The notes beneath the pieces are model-generated. The model saw nothing but the letters and a program-made list of their open reading frames with translations. It ran no database searches and was not told the DNA's origin. A stretch of 13,219 nt of DNA from Azohydromonas lata NBRC 102462 (GTDB lineage Bacteria > Pseudomonadota > Gammaproteobacteria > Burkholderiales > Burkholderiaceae_C). The position numbers and the translations under genes were made by a program. Positions within the stretch are counted from its first letter, which is position 1. Each line of letters starts with the position of its first letter. The stretch spans positions 1-13,219 of the forward strand of contig CAMCTE010000049.1 in assembly GCA_945878385.1 (NCBI GenBank), written 5' to 3'. This document shows, piece after piece, positions 1 through 5,606 of the stretch.

Positions 1-48
1 CAGGTGACGATGCGTGAACTCGATCAACTTTTCCTGCGTGGGCGCTGA
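1..48 (+). CDS. mutL: C-terminal end of a gene, probably DNA mismatch repair protein MutL (5' truncated)
   Basis: The window opens inside a reading frame of 15 codons that ends at TGA 46-48. The last residues read MRELDQLFLRGR. This resembles the C-terminal tail of MutL in Burkholderiales as I remember it, and mutL immediately upstream of miaA is a conserved order in proteobacteria. The next gene starts only 6 bp after the stop, which fits one operon. Only a few residues are visible, so identity rests on the tail motif and gene order. It could be another gene. Confidence 0.5.
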   Translation, partial: QVTMRELDQLFLRGR

Positions 49-54
49 GCCGAC

Positions 55-828
55 ATGAACCAACGCCCCCCCGAGACCCCCCACCCTGACGGTGAACGAC
101 TGTCCAAGCGCATGACCGCCCTGGGCCTGGCCTCGCGGCGCGAAGCCGATGAATGGATTGAAGCCGGCTGGGTGAAGGTGGATGGGCAGATGGCCGTGCT
201 GGGCCAACGCGTCAAGCCCCACGCCCGCATCGAGGTAGACCCCGCCGCGCGCCAACAACAGGCCCAACGCGTCACGGTCCTGCTGCACAAGCCAGTGGGA
301 TTCGTCAGTGGCCAGGCCGAAGACGGCTATGCGCCGGCGGTCAGCCTGATCAAGGCCGATACGCGATGGACGGACGACCGTGGCCCACTGCGCTTTCATC
401 CTGGACATTTGCGCCACCTGGCTCCGGCCGGAAGGCTGGACATCGACTCCACGGGCCTTCTGGTCCTCACCCAGGATGGCCGCGTGGCACGGCAACTGAT
501 CGGTGAAGACTCCAATGTGGAGAAGGAGTATTTGGTGCGGGTAGCGCTGCGCGGCGGAGGCCGCTTGCCGCCTGACGGGCTGGCCCGGTTGAACCATGGA
601 CTGAGCCTGGACGGCGTGCGGCTCAAGCCCGCCAGGGTGAGTTGGCAGAACGAAGACCAACTGCGCTTCGTGCTGCGCGAAGGCCGCAAGCGCCAGATCC
701 GCCGCATGTGCGAACTGGTGGGGCTGGATGTGCTGGGCCTCAAGCGTGTGCGCATCGGCAGCGTGGTGTTGGGCAAGCTGCCCGCGGGCCAGTGGCGCTA
801 TTTGGGGCAGCATGAAAAGTTCGCCTGA
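55..828 (+). CDS. rluF: RluF-family 23S rRNA pseudouridine synthase
   Basis: A 257-aa enzyme that isomerises a uridine in 23S rRNA to pseudouridine; E. coli RluF acts on U2604 in the peptidyl-transferase region. Residues ~15-65 form an S4 RNA-binding domain (LASRREADEWIEAG). The catalytic motif GRLDIDSTGLL follows, with Asp129 as the expected nucleophile, then EKEYLV near 156-161. The segment RKRQIRRMCE (211-220) matches RluF better than RluB, which has NREVRRLWE there. Compared with E. coli RluF as I recall it, the region before the catalytic Asp carries roughly 15 extra residues (~105-122), and the long basic C-terminal tail is absent. The start ATG at 55 lies 6 bp after the upstream stop. 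The 3' end overlaps miaA by 17 bp, suggesting translational coupling. The RsuA/RluB/E/F superfamily is certain; the exact target base is inferred. Confidence 0.87.
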   Translation: MNQRPPETPHPDGERLSKRMTALGLASRREADEWIEAGWVKVDGQMAVLGQRVKPHARIEVDPAARQQQAQRVTVLLHKPVGFVSGQAEDGYAPAVSLIKADTRWTDDRGPLRFHPGHLRHLAPAGRLDIDSTGLLVLTQDGRVARQLIGEDSNVEKEYLVRVALRGGGRLPPDGLARLNHGLSLDGVRLKPARVSWQNEDQLRFVLREGRKRQIRRMCELVGLDVLGLKRVRIGSVVLGKLPAGQWRYLGQHEKFA

Positions 829-1798
829 TTCTCTGGGTACGCCGCCGGACCGCTGGGTGGGCCTGGTGGGACCCACGGCCAGCGGCAAGAGCGGCATCGG
901 GCTGATGGTGGCCCACAAAGTGGATGTGGAAATCGTCAGCGTGGACTCGGCCCTGGTGTACCGCGGTATGGACATCGGCACGGCCAAGCCTTCGGTGCGC
1001 CAGCGGTCGCAGATCCCGCACCACCTCATCGACCTGATGGAGCCCACTGACCGCTACTCCGCCGCGAGGTTCGCAGCCGATGCGCGGCAGTTGATCCGCG
1101 AGATCAATGCCCGCGGACGCCTGCCCTTGCTGGTGGGCGGCACCATGCTTTACATCAAAGCCCTGATGGACGGGTTGGATGCCATGCCCAGCACCGACCC
1201 TGAACTGCGCGACGCCTTGTTGGCCGAAGGGCGCGAGCGCGGATGGCCGGCATTGCACGCCGATCTGCAGGAAGTGGACCCGCAGACCGCCGCACGCCTC
1301 GAGCCCAACGATTCACAGCGGATTCAGCGTGCGCTGGAAGTGTGGCGGCAGACGGGCCAACCCCTGTCGAGCTTCCACACGAAGTCAGGCTCACCTCAAT
1401 CCGCCCACGGCGGCCTGCAGCCCCGCGCGCTGATCAGCCTGGAGCCCAAGGACCGCGCGTGGTTGCACCAACGCATCGCCCTGCGTTTTGACTACATGAT
1501 TGAAGAAGGCTTCCTCGAGGAAGTCCACGCGCTGCGTGCCCGGGGTGACCTGCACCCCGACCTGCCTTCGATTCGCAGCGTGGGCTACCGACAGGCGTGG
1601 GAAGCGCTGGAGGCGGGGCTGCAAGGCCATGCGTTGCTCAAGGCCCTGCGCGAAACCACTGTGGCTGCCACACGGCAGTTGGCCAAGCGCCAACTCACCT
1701 GGCTGCGCAGCATGCCAGGCCGTGTGGTGTTCGACGCCCAGGACCCGGCCACAGCCGATGCGGTGGTGAACCTGGTGAAGCAGCATGCTCAGGGTTGA
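812..1798 (+). CDS. miaA: tRNA dimethylallyltransferase MiaA
   Basis: A 328-aa enzyme that transfers the dimethylallyl group of DMAPP to N6 of A37 in tRNAs reading UNN codons, the first step towards ms2i6A. Visible landmarks are the P-loop GPTASGKS (20-27), VSVDS (42-46) with the catalytic-type Asp, GMDIGTAKPS (52-61), the HHLID motif (70-74), LLVGGTMLYIKAL (106-118), QRIQRALEV in the middle, and RQLAKRQLTWLRS near the end, which belongs to the tRNA-binding part. The length is normal for the family. The frame is open from 728, but those extra 28 residues are Cys/Trp/Ala-rich and out of family. ATG 812 has a GGGG-type SD (tttggggcagc) and places the P-loop where expected. It overlaps rluF by 17 bp and the next ABC ATPase by 14 bp. 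Confidence 0.97.
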   Translation: MKSSPDSLGTPPDRWVGLVGPTASGKSGIGLMVAHKVDVEIVSVDSALVYRGMDIGTAKPSVRQRSQIPHHLIDLMEPTDRYSAARFAADARQLIREINARGRLPLLVGGTMLYIKALMDGLDAMPSTDPELRDALLAEGRERGWPALHADLQEVDPQTAARLEPNDSQRIQRALEVWRQTGQPLSSFHTKSGSPQSAHGGLQPRALISLEPKDRAWLHQRIALRFDYMIEEGFLEEVHALRARGDLHPDLPSIRSVGYRQAWEALEAGLQGHALLKALRETTVAATRQLAKRQLTWLRSMPGRVVFDAQDPATADAVVNLVKQHAQG

Positions 1799-2441
1799 AG
1801 ACCTGGGCAAGCGCTACGGCAGCGCCTGGATCTTTCGCCATGTGTCGTTCGATGTGGCGCCGGGCGAGATGGTGGCCGTGCTGGGCGAATCGGGCGTGGG
1901 CAAGTCCACGCTGCTCAACGGGCTGGCGGGGCTGGATGATGTTCAGGAGGGCCGCGTCAGCCTGGGCTCCAGCGATGTGCAAGCGCTTTCAGAAGATGCG
2001 CAGGCCCTGTGGCGCCGGCGCGAGGTGGGCTTCGTCTTCCAAGCCTTTCATGTACTGCCGCATCTGAGCGTGGCCCAGAACGTGGCCCTGCCCCTGCTGC
2101 TGCTGAACGCGCCCCGTCAAGAGCGGCAACAACGCGTGATGCAGATGCTGAAGGCCGTCGGCCTGGAAGGCTTCGAAGACCGCGAGCCCCGAACCCTCTC
2201 GGGTGGGCAATTGCAGCGGGTGGCCATCGCGCGTGCGCTGGCGCACCGCCCGGCCCTGCTCCTGGCCGACGAGCCCACCGGTAACCTGGACCCTGAAACT
2301 GCCGAACGCGTGATGGGATTGCTGCGCCAACAGGTGCATGAATTGCAGGCGGCCTGCGTACTGGTCACCCATTCAAGGGCTGCTGCCCGAGTAGCCGACC
2401 GCGTGCTGCAGTTGCGCGCCGATGGCATCTCGCCGGCCTGA
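1785..2441 (+). CDS. ABC transporter ATP-binding protein (LolD/YbbA/AttE-like)
   Basis: A 218-aa nucleotide-binding subunit. It shows Walker A GESGVGKST (34-42), Q-loop Gln86 in VFQAF, signature LSGGQ (138-142), Walker B LLLADEP (158-164) and the switch His196 in VTHS. The GNLDP after Walker B (167-170) is typical of the MacB/LolD/FtsE group, which pairs with FtsX-type permeases. That partner follows directly. ATP binding and hydrolysis would drive conformational change in the permease rather than classical substrate channelling. The ATG lies inside the 3' end of miaA (14-bp overlap). The substrate is unknown. Pairing with the ten-helix permease and a downstream AttH-like protein suggests an AttEFGH/YbbAP-like exporter rather than LolCDE; that assignment is an inference. 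Confidence 0.93.
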   Translation: MLRVEDLGKRYGSAWIFRHVSFDVAPGEMVAVLGESGVGKSTLLNGLAGLDDVQEGRVSLGSSDVQALSEDAQALWRRREVGFVFQAFHVLPHLSVAQNVALPLLLLNAPRQERQQRVMQMLKAVGLEGFEDREPRTLSGGQLQRVAIARALAHRPALLLADEPTGNLDPETAERVMGLLRQQVHELQAACVLVTHSRAAARVADRVLQLRADGISPA

Positions 2442-2445
2442 GGCG

Positions 2446-5070
2446 ATGCAGCCGATGCCCACCCTGCGCCTGCTGGTCACGCTCCTGCGCGAACTCACCT
2501 GGCGTGAATGGCGACAGCACCCCTGGCGCCAGGGCGTGGGCGTGCTCGCAGTCGCGCTCGGTGTGGCGCTGGCCTTTTCGGTGCACCTGATCAACGAATC
2601 GGCGCTGTCGGAGTTTTCGTCGGCGGTGCGCAGCGCCACCGGTCAATCCGATGGTGCGCTGCAATGCCCGCAATCCTGCAGCGACCACACCTGGGACGCG
2701 GTGCAACTGCAATCCGGCGTGCAGGCGGCCAGCCCGGTGCTGGAACTGGACACCTATGCCCTCAACGGCCAGGGCGAGCGCGTGGCCTTGAAGGTGCTCG
2801 GCTTGGATGCCCTGACCATCGCCTCCGTTTCACCCGAACTGTTGCCGCGCATGAGCCGCACAGACTCCGAAGATCGGCTGGCCTTCCTGCACCCCGACCG
2901 ACTCTTTCTCAACCCCGCCGCCCTCCAGGCGCTGAAGGTGCCCGCGGGCGCTTTCCTGGAACTGCAGTCTGGCCTGGGCCTGCAACGCCTTCAGGTGGCC
3001 GGTACAGTGGCTGCCGGTGGCGCGCCGCTGGCCGTGATCGACATCGCCGGGGCACAAGAATATTTCGATGCGACAGGCCGCATCAGCCGAATTGAATTGA
3101 GGCTGGCCCCTGGCCACACGCTGGCCACACTCGAAGCCCAATGGGTGTTGCAGCCCTGGTGGCCTCAGGGTGCCCGGTTGCAAGCCCCGGAAGAAGGCAC
3201 GCAGCGGGTCTCCACCGCCTCGCGTGCCTACCGCGTGAACTTGACCGTGCTGGCGCTGGTTGCGCTTTTCGTGGGTGCCTTCCTCGTCTTCTCGGTGCAG
3301 GCGCTGTCGGTCGCGCAGCGCACGCCCTCACTGGCGCTGCTGGGCGTGATGGGGCTGTCCGCACGCCTGCGTTTGTGGCTCATCTTGAGCGAATCCCTGG
3401 TACTGGGTCTGTTGGGCAGCGCCCTGGGGGTCTTGATGGGCACTGGCGCCGCTTGGTGGGCCTTGCGGTGGCTGGCCGGCGACCTGGGCGGCGGTTACTT
3501 TCCGGGCATTGCGCCGAGCCTGCAGTTTTCGGCTTCAGCAGCATGGGTCTTTGGCGGCCTGGGCGTGGTGGCGGCGCTGCTGGGGGGCTGGTCACCCGCG
3601 CGACAGGCCCAAGGGCTGTCGGCGGCTCAGGCACTCAAGGGCCTGGGCGGTACCGTGGTACGCACACTGCCTTCGTGGGCTGGCCCGGCCTTGGTGGCTG
3701 TGGGAGCAGCACTGGCCTTCGCGCCCCCGTGGCTCGGCCTGCCCCTTTGGGCCTATGTGGCCGTGGCGCTTCTGCTGCTGGGCGGGATCGCCTGTGTGCC
3801 GGCCCTGGTCGCGCTGCTGCTGCGCAGCGTTCACCCCCAGAACCATGCCCTGGCGGTGTTGGCGGTGGGCCGTGCCCGGCACGAACGGCAAGCGGCCACG
3901 GTGGCCGTGGCCGGCGTGGTGGCCAGCCTGAGCCTGGCCGTGGCCCTGACGGTGATGGTGTCGAGCTTTCGCAGCGGCGTAGCCCAGTGGTTGGAACAGG
4001 TGTTGCCCGCCGACCTGTATGCGCGAACGGCCACGAGTACGGCCGCCAGCGACGGTGCCTTCCTGCCGCCGGCCTTCATCGAGGCCGCAGCGCGCGTACC
4101 GGGCGTCACTCGCATCGAAGGCGCCCGCGTCCGGGCGGTGGTGCTGGACCCCTCGCGCCCGGCGGTCAGCCTGGTGGCCCGGCCCCTGAGCCCGCAGGCC
4201 CTGGGCGGTCGAAAGCCGGCGCAGGTGCTGCCGATGGTGGGCGCCACCTTGCCGGACGAAGCCCTGCAGACCGCACGGGCGCGCCAGAAGGGTGCGGCCA
4301 CACCCCTGGTGGCCGCTTATGTCACCGAAGCCATGGAAATGCTCTATGGCGCGCGCCCGGGCACCACCCTCGAGCTGCCACTGGCCTCCGTCACCGCATC
4401 CGGCGCCACCACGGTCACGGTGCTGGTCATGGGCGTGTGGCGCGACTACGCCCGGCAGTTCGGCGCCGTGGCCATCGACTTGGCAGACTATCAAGCTCTC
4501 ACAGGTGACACGCGCATCAACGACCTGGCTTTGCAGTTGCAAGCGGATGCAGATGTGGCCGGTGTGCAATCCGCCCTGCGCGCCTTGGTGCCACAGTCCT
4601 CGCTCATCGAATTCGCAGTGCCCGGGCAGATCCGCGCCATTTCCATGCGCATCTTCGACCGCAGTTTTGCCGTCACCTACTACCTGCAGGCCCTGGCCAT
4701 CGGCATCGGCCTGTTCGGGATCGCCGCCAGCTTCTCTGCCCAGGTGCTGGCGCGGCGCAAGGAGTTTGGCCTGCTCACCCACCTGGGCCTGACTCGGCGA
4801 CAAATCGTGGGCCTCGTGGCCACGGAAGGCACGGCGTGGACCGCCGCTGGCGCACTGGCCGGCTTGGCCCTGGGGCTGGCAGTCAGCGCCGTGTTGGTGC
4901 ATGTGGTGAACCCACAGAGCTTTCACTGGACGATGGACCTCATCGTGCCCTGGGGCCGGCTGGCCCTGCTCAGCGGCGCCGTGCTGCTGGCCGGTGGCTT
5001 GACCGCCGCGCTGAGCGCGCGTGCGGCGGCATCGGCCGATGCGGTGCGTTCGGTGAAGGAGGATTGGTAG
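2446..5070 (+). CDS. FtsX-type ABC transporter permease, YbbP-like, two FtsX domains
   Basis: An 874-aa inner-membrane permease. One helix (~30-46) is followed by a large periplasmic domain (~50-262). Three helices (~265-287, 310-335, 365-382) make the first FtsX domain. A middle group follows (~412-427, 433-460, 485-506), then a second periplasmic domain (~510-740) and a last FtsX triplet (~745-768, 787-821, 837-858). Ten helices is the YbbP layout, equivalent to two fused FtsX permeases (AttF+AttG). The cytoplasmic loop RRKEFGLLTHLGLTRRQ before helix 9 is typical. It ends AVRSVKEDW. Start choice: the frame is open from ATG 2422, inside the ATPase gene, but GAGG at 2440-2443 favours ATG 2446 or 2455. 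The stop TAG is probably supplied by an insertion immediately downstream; the original stop would have been TGA after the same Trp codon. Confidence 0.9.
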   Translation: MQPMPTLRLLVTLLRELTWREWRQHPWRQGVGVLAVALGVALAFSVHLINESALSEFSSAVRSATGQSDGALQCPQSCSDHTWDAVQLQSGVQAASPVLELDTYALNGQGERVALKVLGLDALTIASVSPELLPRMSRTDSEDRLAFLHPDRLFLNPAALQALKVPAGAFLELQSGLGLQRLQVAGTVAAGGAPLAVIDIAGAQEYFDATGRISRIELRLAPGHTLATLEAQWVLQPWWPQGARLQAPEEGTQRVSTASRAYRVNLTVLALVALFVGAFLVFSVQALSVAQRTPSLALLGVMGLSARLRLWLILSESLVLGLLGSALGVLMGTGAAWWALRWLAGDLGGGYFPGIAPSLQFSASAAWVFGGLGVVAALLGGWSPARQAQGLSAAQALKGLGGTVVRTLPSWAGPALVAVGAALAFAPPWLGLPLWAYVAVALLLLGGIACVPALVALLLRSVHPQNHALAVLAVGRARHERQAATVAVAGVVASLSLAVALTVMVSSFRSGVAQWLEQVLPADLYARTATSTAASDGAFLPPAFIEAAARVPGVTRIEGARVRAVVLDPSRPAVSLVARPLSPQALGGRKPAQVLPMVGATLPDEALQTARARQKGAATPLVAAYVTEAMEMLYGARPGTTLELPLASVTASGATTVTVLVMGVWRDYARQFGAVAIDLADYQALTGDTRINDLALQLQADADVAGVQSALRALVPQSSLIEFAVPGQIRAISMRIFDRSFAVTYYLQALAIGIGLFGIAASFSAQVLARRKEFGLLTHLGLTRRQIVGLVATEGTAWTAAGALAGLALGLAVSAVLVHVVNPQSFHWTMDLIVPWGRLALLSGAVLLAGGLTAALSARAAASADAVRSVKEDW
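5056..5062 (+). promoter_or_regulatory. Strong Shine-Dalgarno AAGGAGG, apparently orphaned from the next gene
   Basis: A full anti-SD match, AAGGAGG, lies inside the last codons of the permease (gtg aag gag gat tgg). It has no start codon at useful distance now. If the sequence 5069-5603 is removed, it falls 9 nt before the ATG of the lipocalin-like gene at 5607. It is read here as that gene's original ribosome-binding site. Confidence 0.6.
5063..5068 (+). repeat. Left copy of a 6-bp direct repeat ATTGGT (putative target-site duplication)
   Basis: ATTGGT overlaps the last two sense codons (Asp, Trp) of the permease, followed by TAG. An identical copy lies at 5598-5603, directly before GACATG of the next gene. 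The repeat is short, so the case rests mainly on how exactly excision of one copy plus the intervening DNA restores an operon junction. Confidence 0.55.
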
Positions 5071-5097
5071 GAACACCGTCTTTCGTTAGTCAGAAAG

Positions 5098-5126
5098 TTG
5101 TTTACGGCTCAAGAATACTGTATTAA
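5098..5126 (+). promoter_or_regulatory. Candidate sigma70 promoter, TTGTTT-N17-TATTAA
   Basis: A -35-like TTGTTT (5098-5103) and a -10-like TATTAA (5121-5126) are separated by the ideal 17 bp, in an AT-rich patch that stands out from the GC-rich surroundings. It points rightwards to the short ORF at 5175 and onward to the attH-like gene. The -10 lies inside the putative LexA box, the usual arrangement for SOS-repressed promoters. Confidence 0.5.
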
Positions 5127-5135
5127 TCTACAGTC
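5116..5135 (+). promoter_or_regulatory. Candidate LexA-binding SOS box (CTGT-N8-ACAG)
   Basis: CTGT at 5118-5121 and ACAG at 5130-5133 are separated by the AT-rich octamer ATTAATCT, an exact fit to the CTGT-N8-ACAG core used by LexA in gamma- and betaproteobacteria. By eye the extended 20-mer agrees at 16 positions with TACTGTATATATATACAGTA. The inverted repeat reaches six bases per arm (ACTGTA...TACAGT, 5117-5134). It overlaps the -10 of the candidate promoter, so LexA binding would block RNA polymerase and DNA damage would release it. Confidence 0.65.
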
Positions 5136-5145
5136 TCTTAGAGAC
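5133..5145. repeat. 13-nt perfect palindrome GTCTCT-T-AGAGAC beside the LexA box
   Basis: Six-base arms flank a single central T. It begins at the last base of the LexA core. It has no T-tract after it, so it does not look like a terminator. It could be a second operator for a dimeric regulator, or it could be chance. Confidence 0.4.
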
Positions 5146-5174
5146 GAGTAGCGGATGGGGGTCCGGGGGAAGGA

Positions 5175-5423
5175 ATGCGGGCGGTGCGGTCTGTAGGTAA
5201 CTCGGAGCTGGCACGGCTCCGCAGCCTCTCGGCGCTCGATGTGCTGAGCCTAATGGCCGATCACGCGAAGGTCGACCGAGACTTCTCTCCGGTACGGGCC
5301 ACAGGTACCCAGCGCGTCCACGTCAGCGCTGGTGGGGCCGACTGGGAGATCCTGGTCGACGGCGCTGCGCGAGGAGCTGGAAGCTGCTCTTGCCGACGTC
5401 GCGAGGTTGGCGTCGATCAATGA
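5175..5423 (+). CDS. Small hypothetical ORF, possible N-terminal remnant of a mobile-element protein
   Basis: An 82-aa frame inside the putative insertion. ATG 5175 directly abuts AAGGA; a GTG at 5184 has the better spacing to it. The first ~63 residues look protein-like: LARLRSLSALDVLSLMADHA, then TQRVHVSAGGADWEILVDG. This resembles, from memory and with low certainty, the start of primase/Toprim-type hypothetical proteins (DUF3991 neighbourhood) of integrative elements, where the text would continue into a GPKF.DTR...GGGGAIDL core. Here the core is missing. After residue ~63 the frame turns into a Cys/Arg/Gly-rich tail (GAGSCSCRRREVG), while a good coiled coil appears in the +1 frame. It lies downstream of the LexA-type promoter. 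It is either a broken gene or a short real protein of unknown function. Confidence 0.4.
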   Translation: MRAVRSVGNSELARLRSLSALDVLSLMADHAKVDRDFSPVRATGTQRVHVSAGGADWEILVDGAARGAGSCSCRRREVGVDQ

Positions 5424-5505
5424 GACATTACGCCAGGAGGTCGCCACGCTGCGGGCTGCAGGGTCTGGCACAGTGTTCGTTCTGCCCCCTAGGGGGTCCG
5501 CTTGA
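5362..5505 (+). pseudogene. Coiled-coil fragment in the +1 frame, apparent continuation of the broken ORF
   Basis: Read in frame from 5362 to the TGA at 5503-5505, this stretch gives ALREELEAALADVARL, then ASINETLRQEVATL, and ends TVFVLPPRGSA. Counting from the first Ala, positions 6/13/20/27 (L, V, N, V) and 16/23/30 (L, L, L) form regular heptads, with a single buried Asn as in many parallel dimers. It has no start codon of its own. It takes over just where the upstream frame (5175-) loses protein character, so a one-base shift near 5355-5362, or a fusion of two gene fragments, would explain both. The family is not recognised. Confidence 0.4.
5485..5496. repeat. 12-nt perfect palindrome CCCCCTAGGGGG
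   Basis: Arms CCCCCT and AGGGGG abut without a loop, inside the end of the coiled-coil frame. Its right half begins GGGGGTCCG (5492-5500), a 9-mer also present at 5157-5165 just before the short ORF. With no loop and no T-tract it is not a terminator. It could be a protein-binding site, or a remnant from building the element. Confidence 0.35.
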
Positions 5506-5525
5506 GACTAGCGCCAGAGGGTCCA

Positions 5526-5581
5526 AACTGTTAGTTACTGATGTTCAAGCCAAATCAATGACTTACGTTCTACTAACAGTT
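5526..5581. repeat. Inverted repeat with 10-bp arms (AACTGTTAGT / ACTAACAGTT) at the right end of the insertion
   Basis: The left arm is 5526-5535 and the right arm 5572-5581, exact reverse complements with 36 bp between. The right arm also overlaps GTTAGTAAC (5579-5587), which is an 8-of-9 direct match to GTTAGTTAC at 5530-5538. The block is AT-rich and unlike the coding DNA on either side. It may be a recombination or regulatory end of the element. It does not fit the attC consensus. Confidence 0.45.
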
Positions 5582-5597
5582 AGTAACATTCAGACCA

Positions 5598-5603
5598 ATT
5601 GGT
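5598..5603 (+). repeat. Right copy of the 6-bp direct repeat ATTGGT
   Basis: This copy lies within the 10-nt palindrome ACCAATTGGT (5594-5603) and is followed by GAC and the ATG of the attH-like gene. Its TGG TGA reads as the presumed original end of the permease gene. The GGTGA here is now the nearest SD-like sequence for that ATG. Confidence 0.55.
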
Positions 5604-5606
5604 GAC

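Larger units (their letters stand above)
5069..5597 (+). mobile_element. Putative small insertion (about 529 bp), non-autonomous or decayed, between permease and attH genes
   Basis: This is the only gap over 300 bp in the window. Both ends are visibly more AT-rich than the flanking genes. It is flanked by ATTGGT on both sides. Virtual excision gives TGG TGA C ATG with AAGGAGG 9 nt before ATG, a normal tight operon junction. Contents from left to right: a sigma70-like promoter covered by a LexA-type box, a 13-nt palindrome, a broken ORF with a coiled coil, the palindrome CCCCCTAGGGGG, and an inverted repeat of 10-bp arms near the right end. No transposase or integrase is present, and I could not find clear terminal inverted repeats, so the element class is unknown. 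A tyrosine-recombinase-type or MITE-like origin are both possible. Confidence 0.6.

Noticed and set aside
728..811. Upstream extension of miaA to ATG 728
   Set aside because: The extra 28 residues overlap the conserved end of rluF and look unlike MiaA. ATG 812 has an SD and family-typical length.
3141..4508. 455-codon + strand frame inside the permease
   Set aside because: Its composition is Gly/Arg/Ala-rich without hydrophobic segments or motifs; it is the +1 shadow of the permease.
3592..5076. Long open frame on the - strand (494 codons) across the permease
   Set aside because: It is a shadow of the high-GC permease gene: His/Gln/Gly-rich, no domain, no SD. The + strand frame is clearly a ten-helix permease.
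5118..5145. Terminator for the ABC operon
   Set aside because: The inverted repeats are AT-rich or short and no T-run follows. The LexA-box reading explains the sequence better.
5520..5597. Integron attC-like site at the right end of the insertion
   Set aside because: The imperfect hairpin and length are suggestive, but no GTTRRRY / RYYYAAC pair fits: GTTAGTA and CCAAAC break the consensus.
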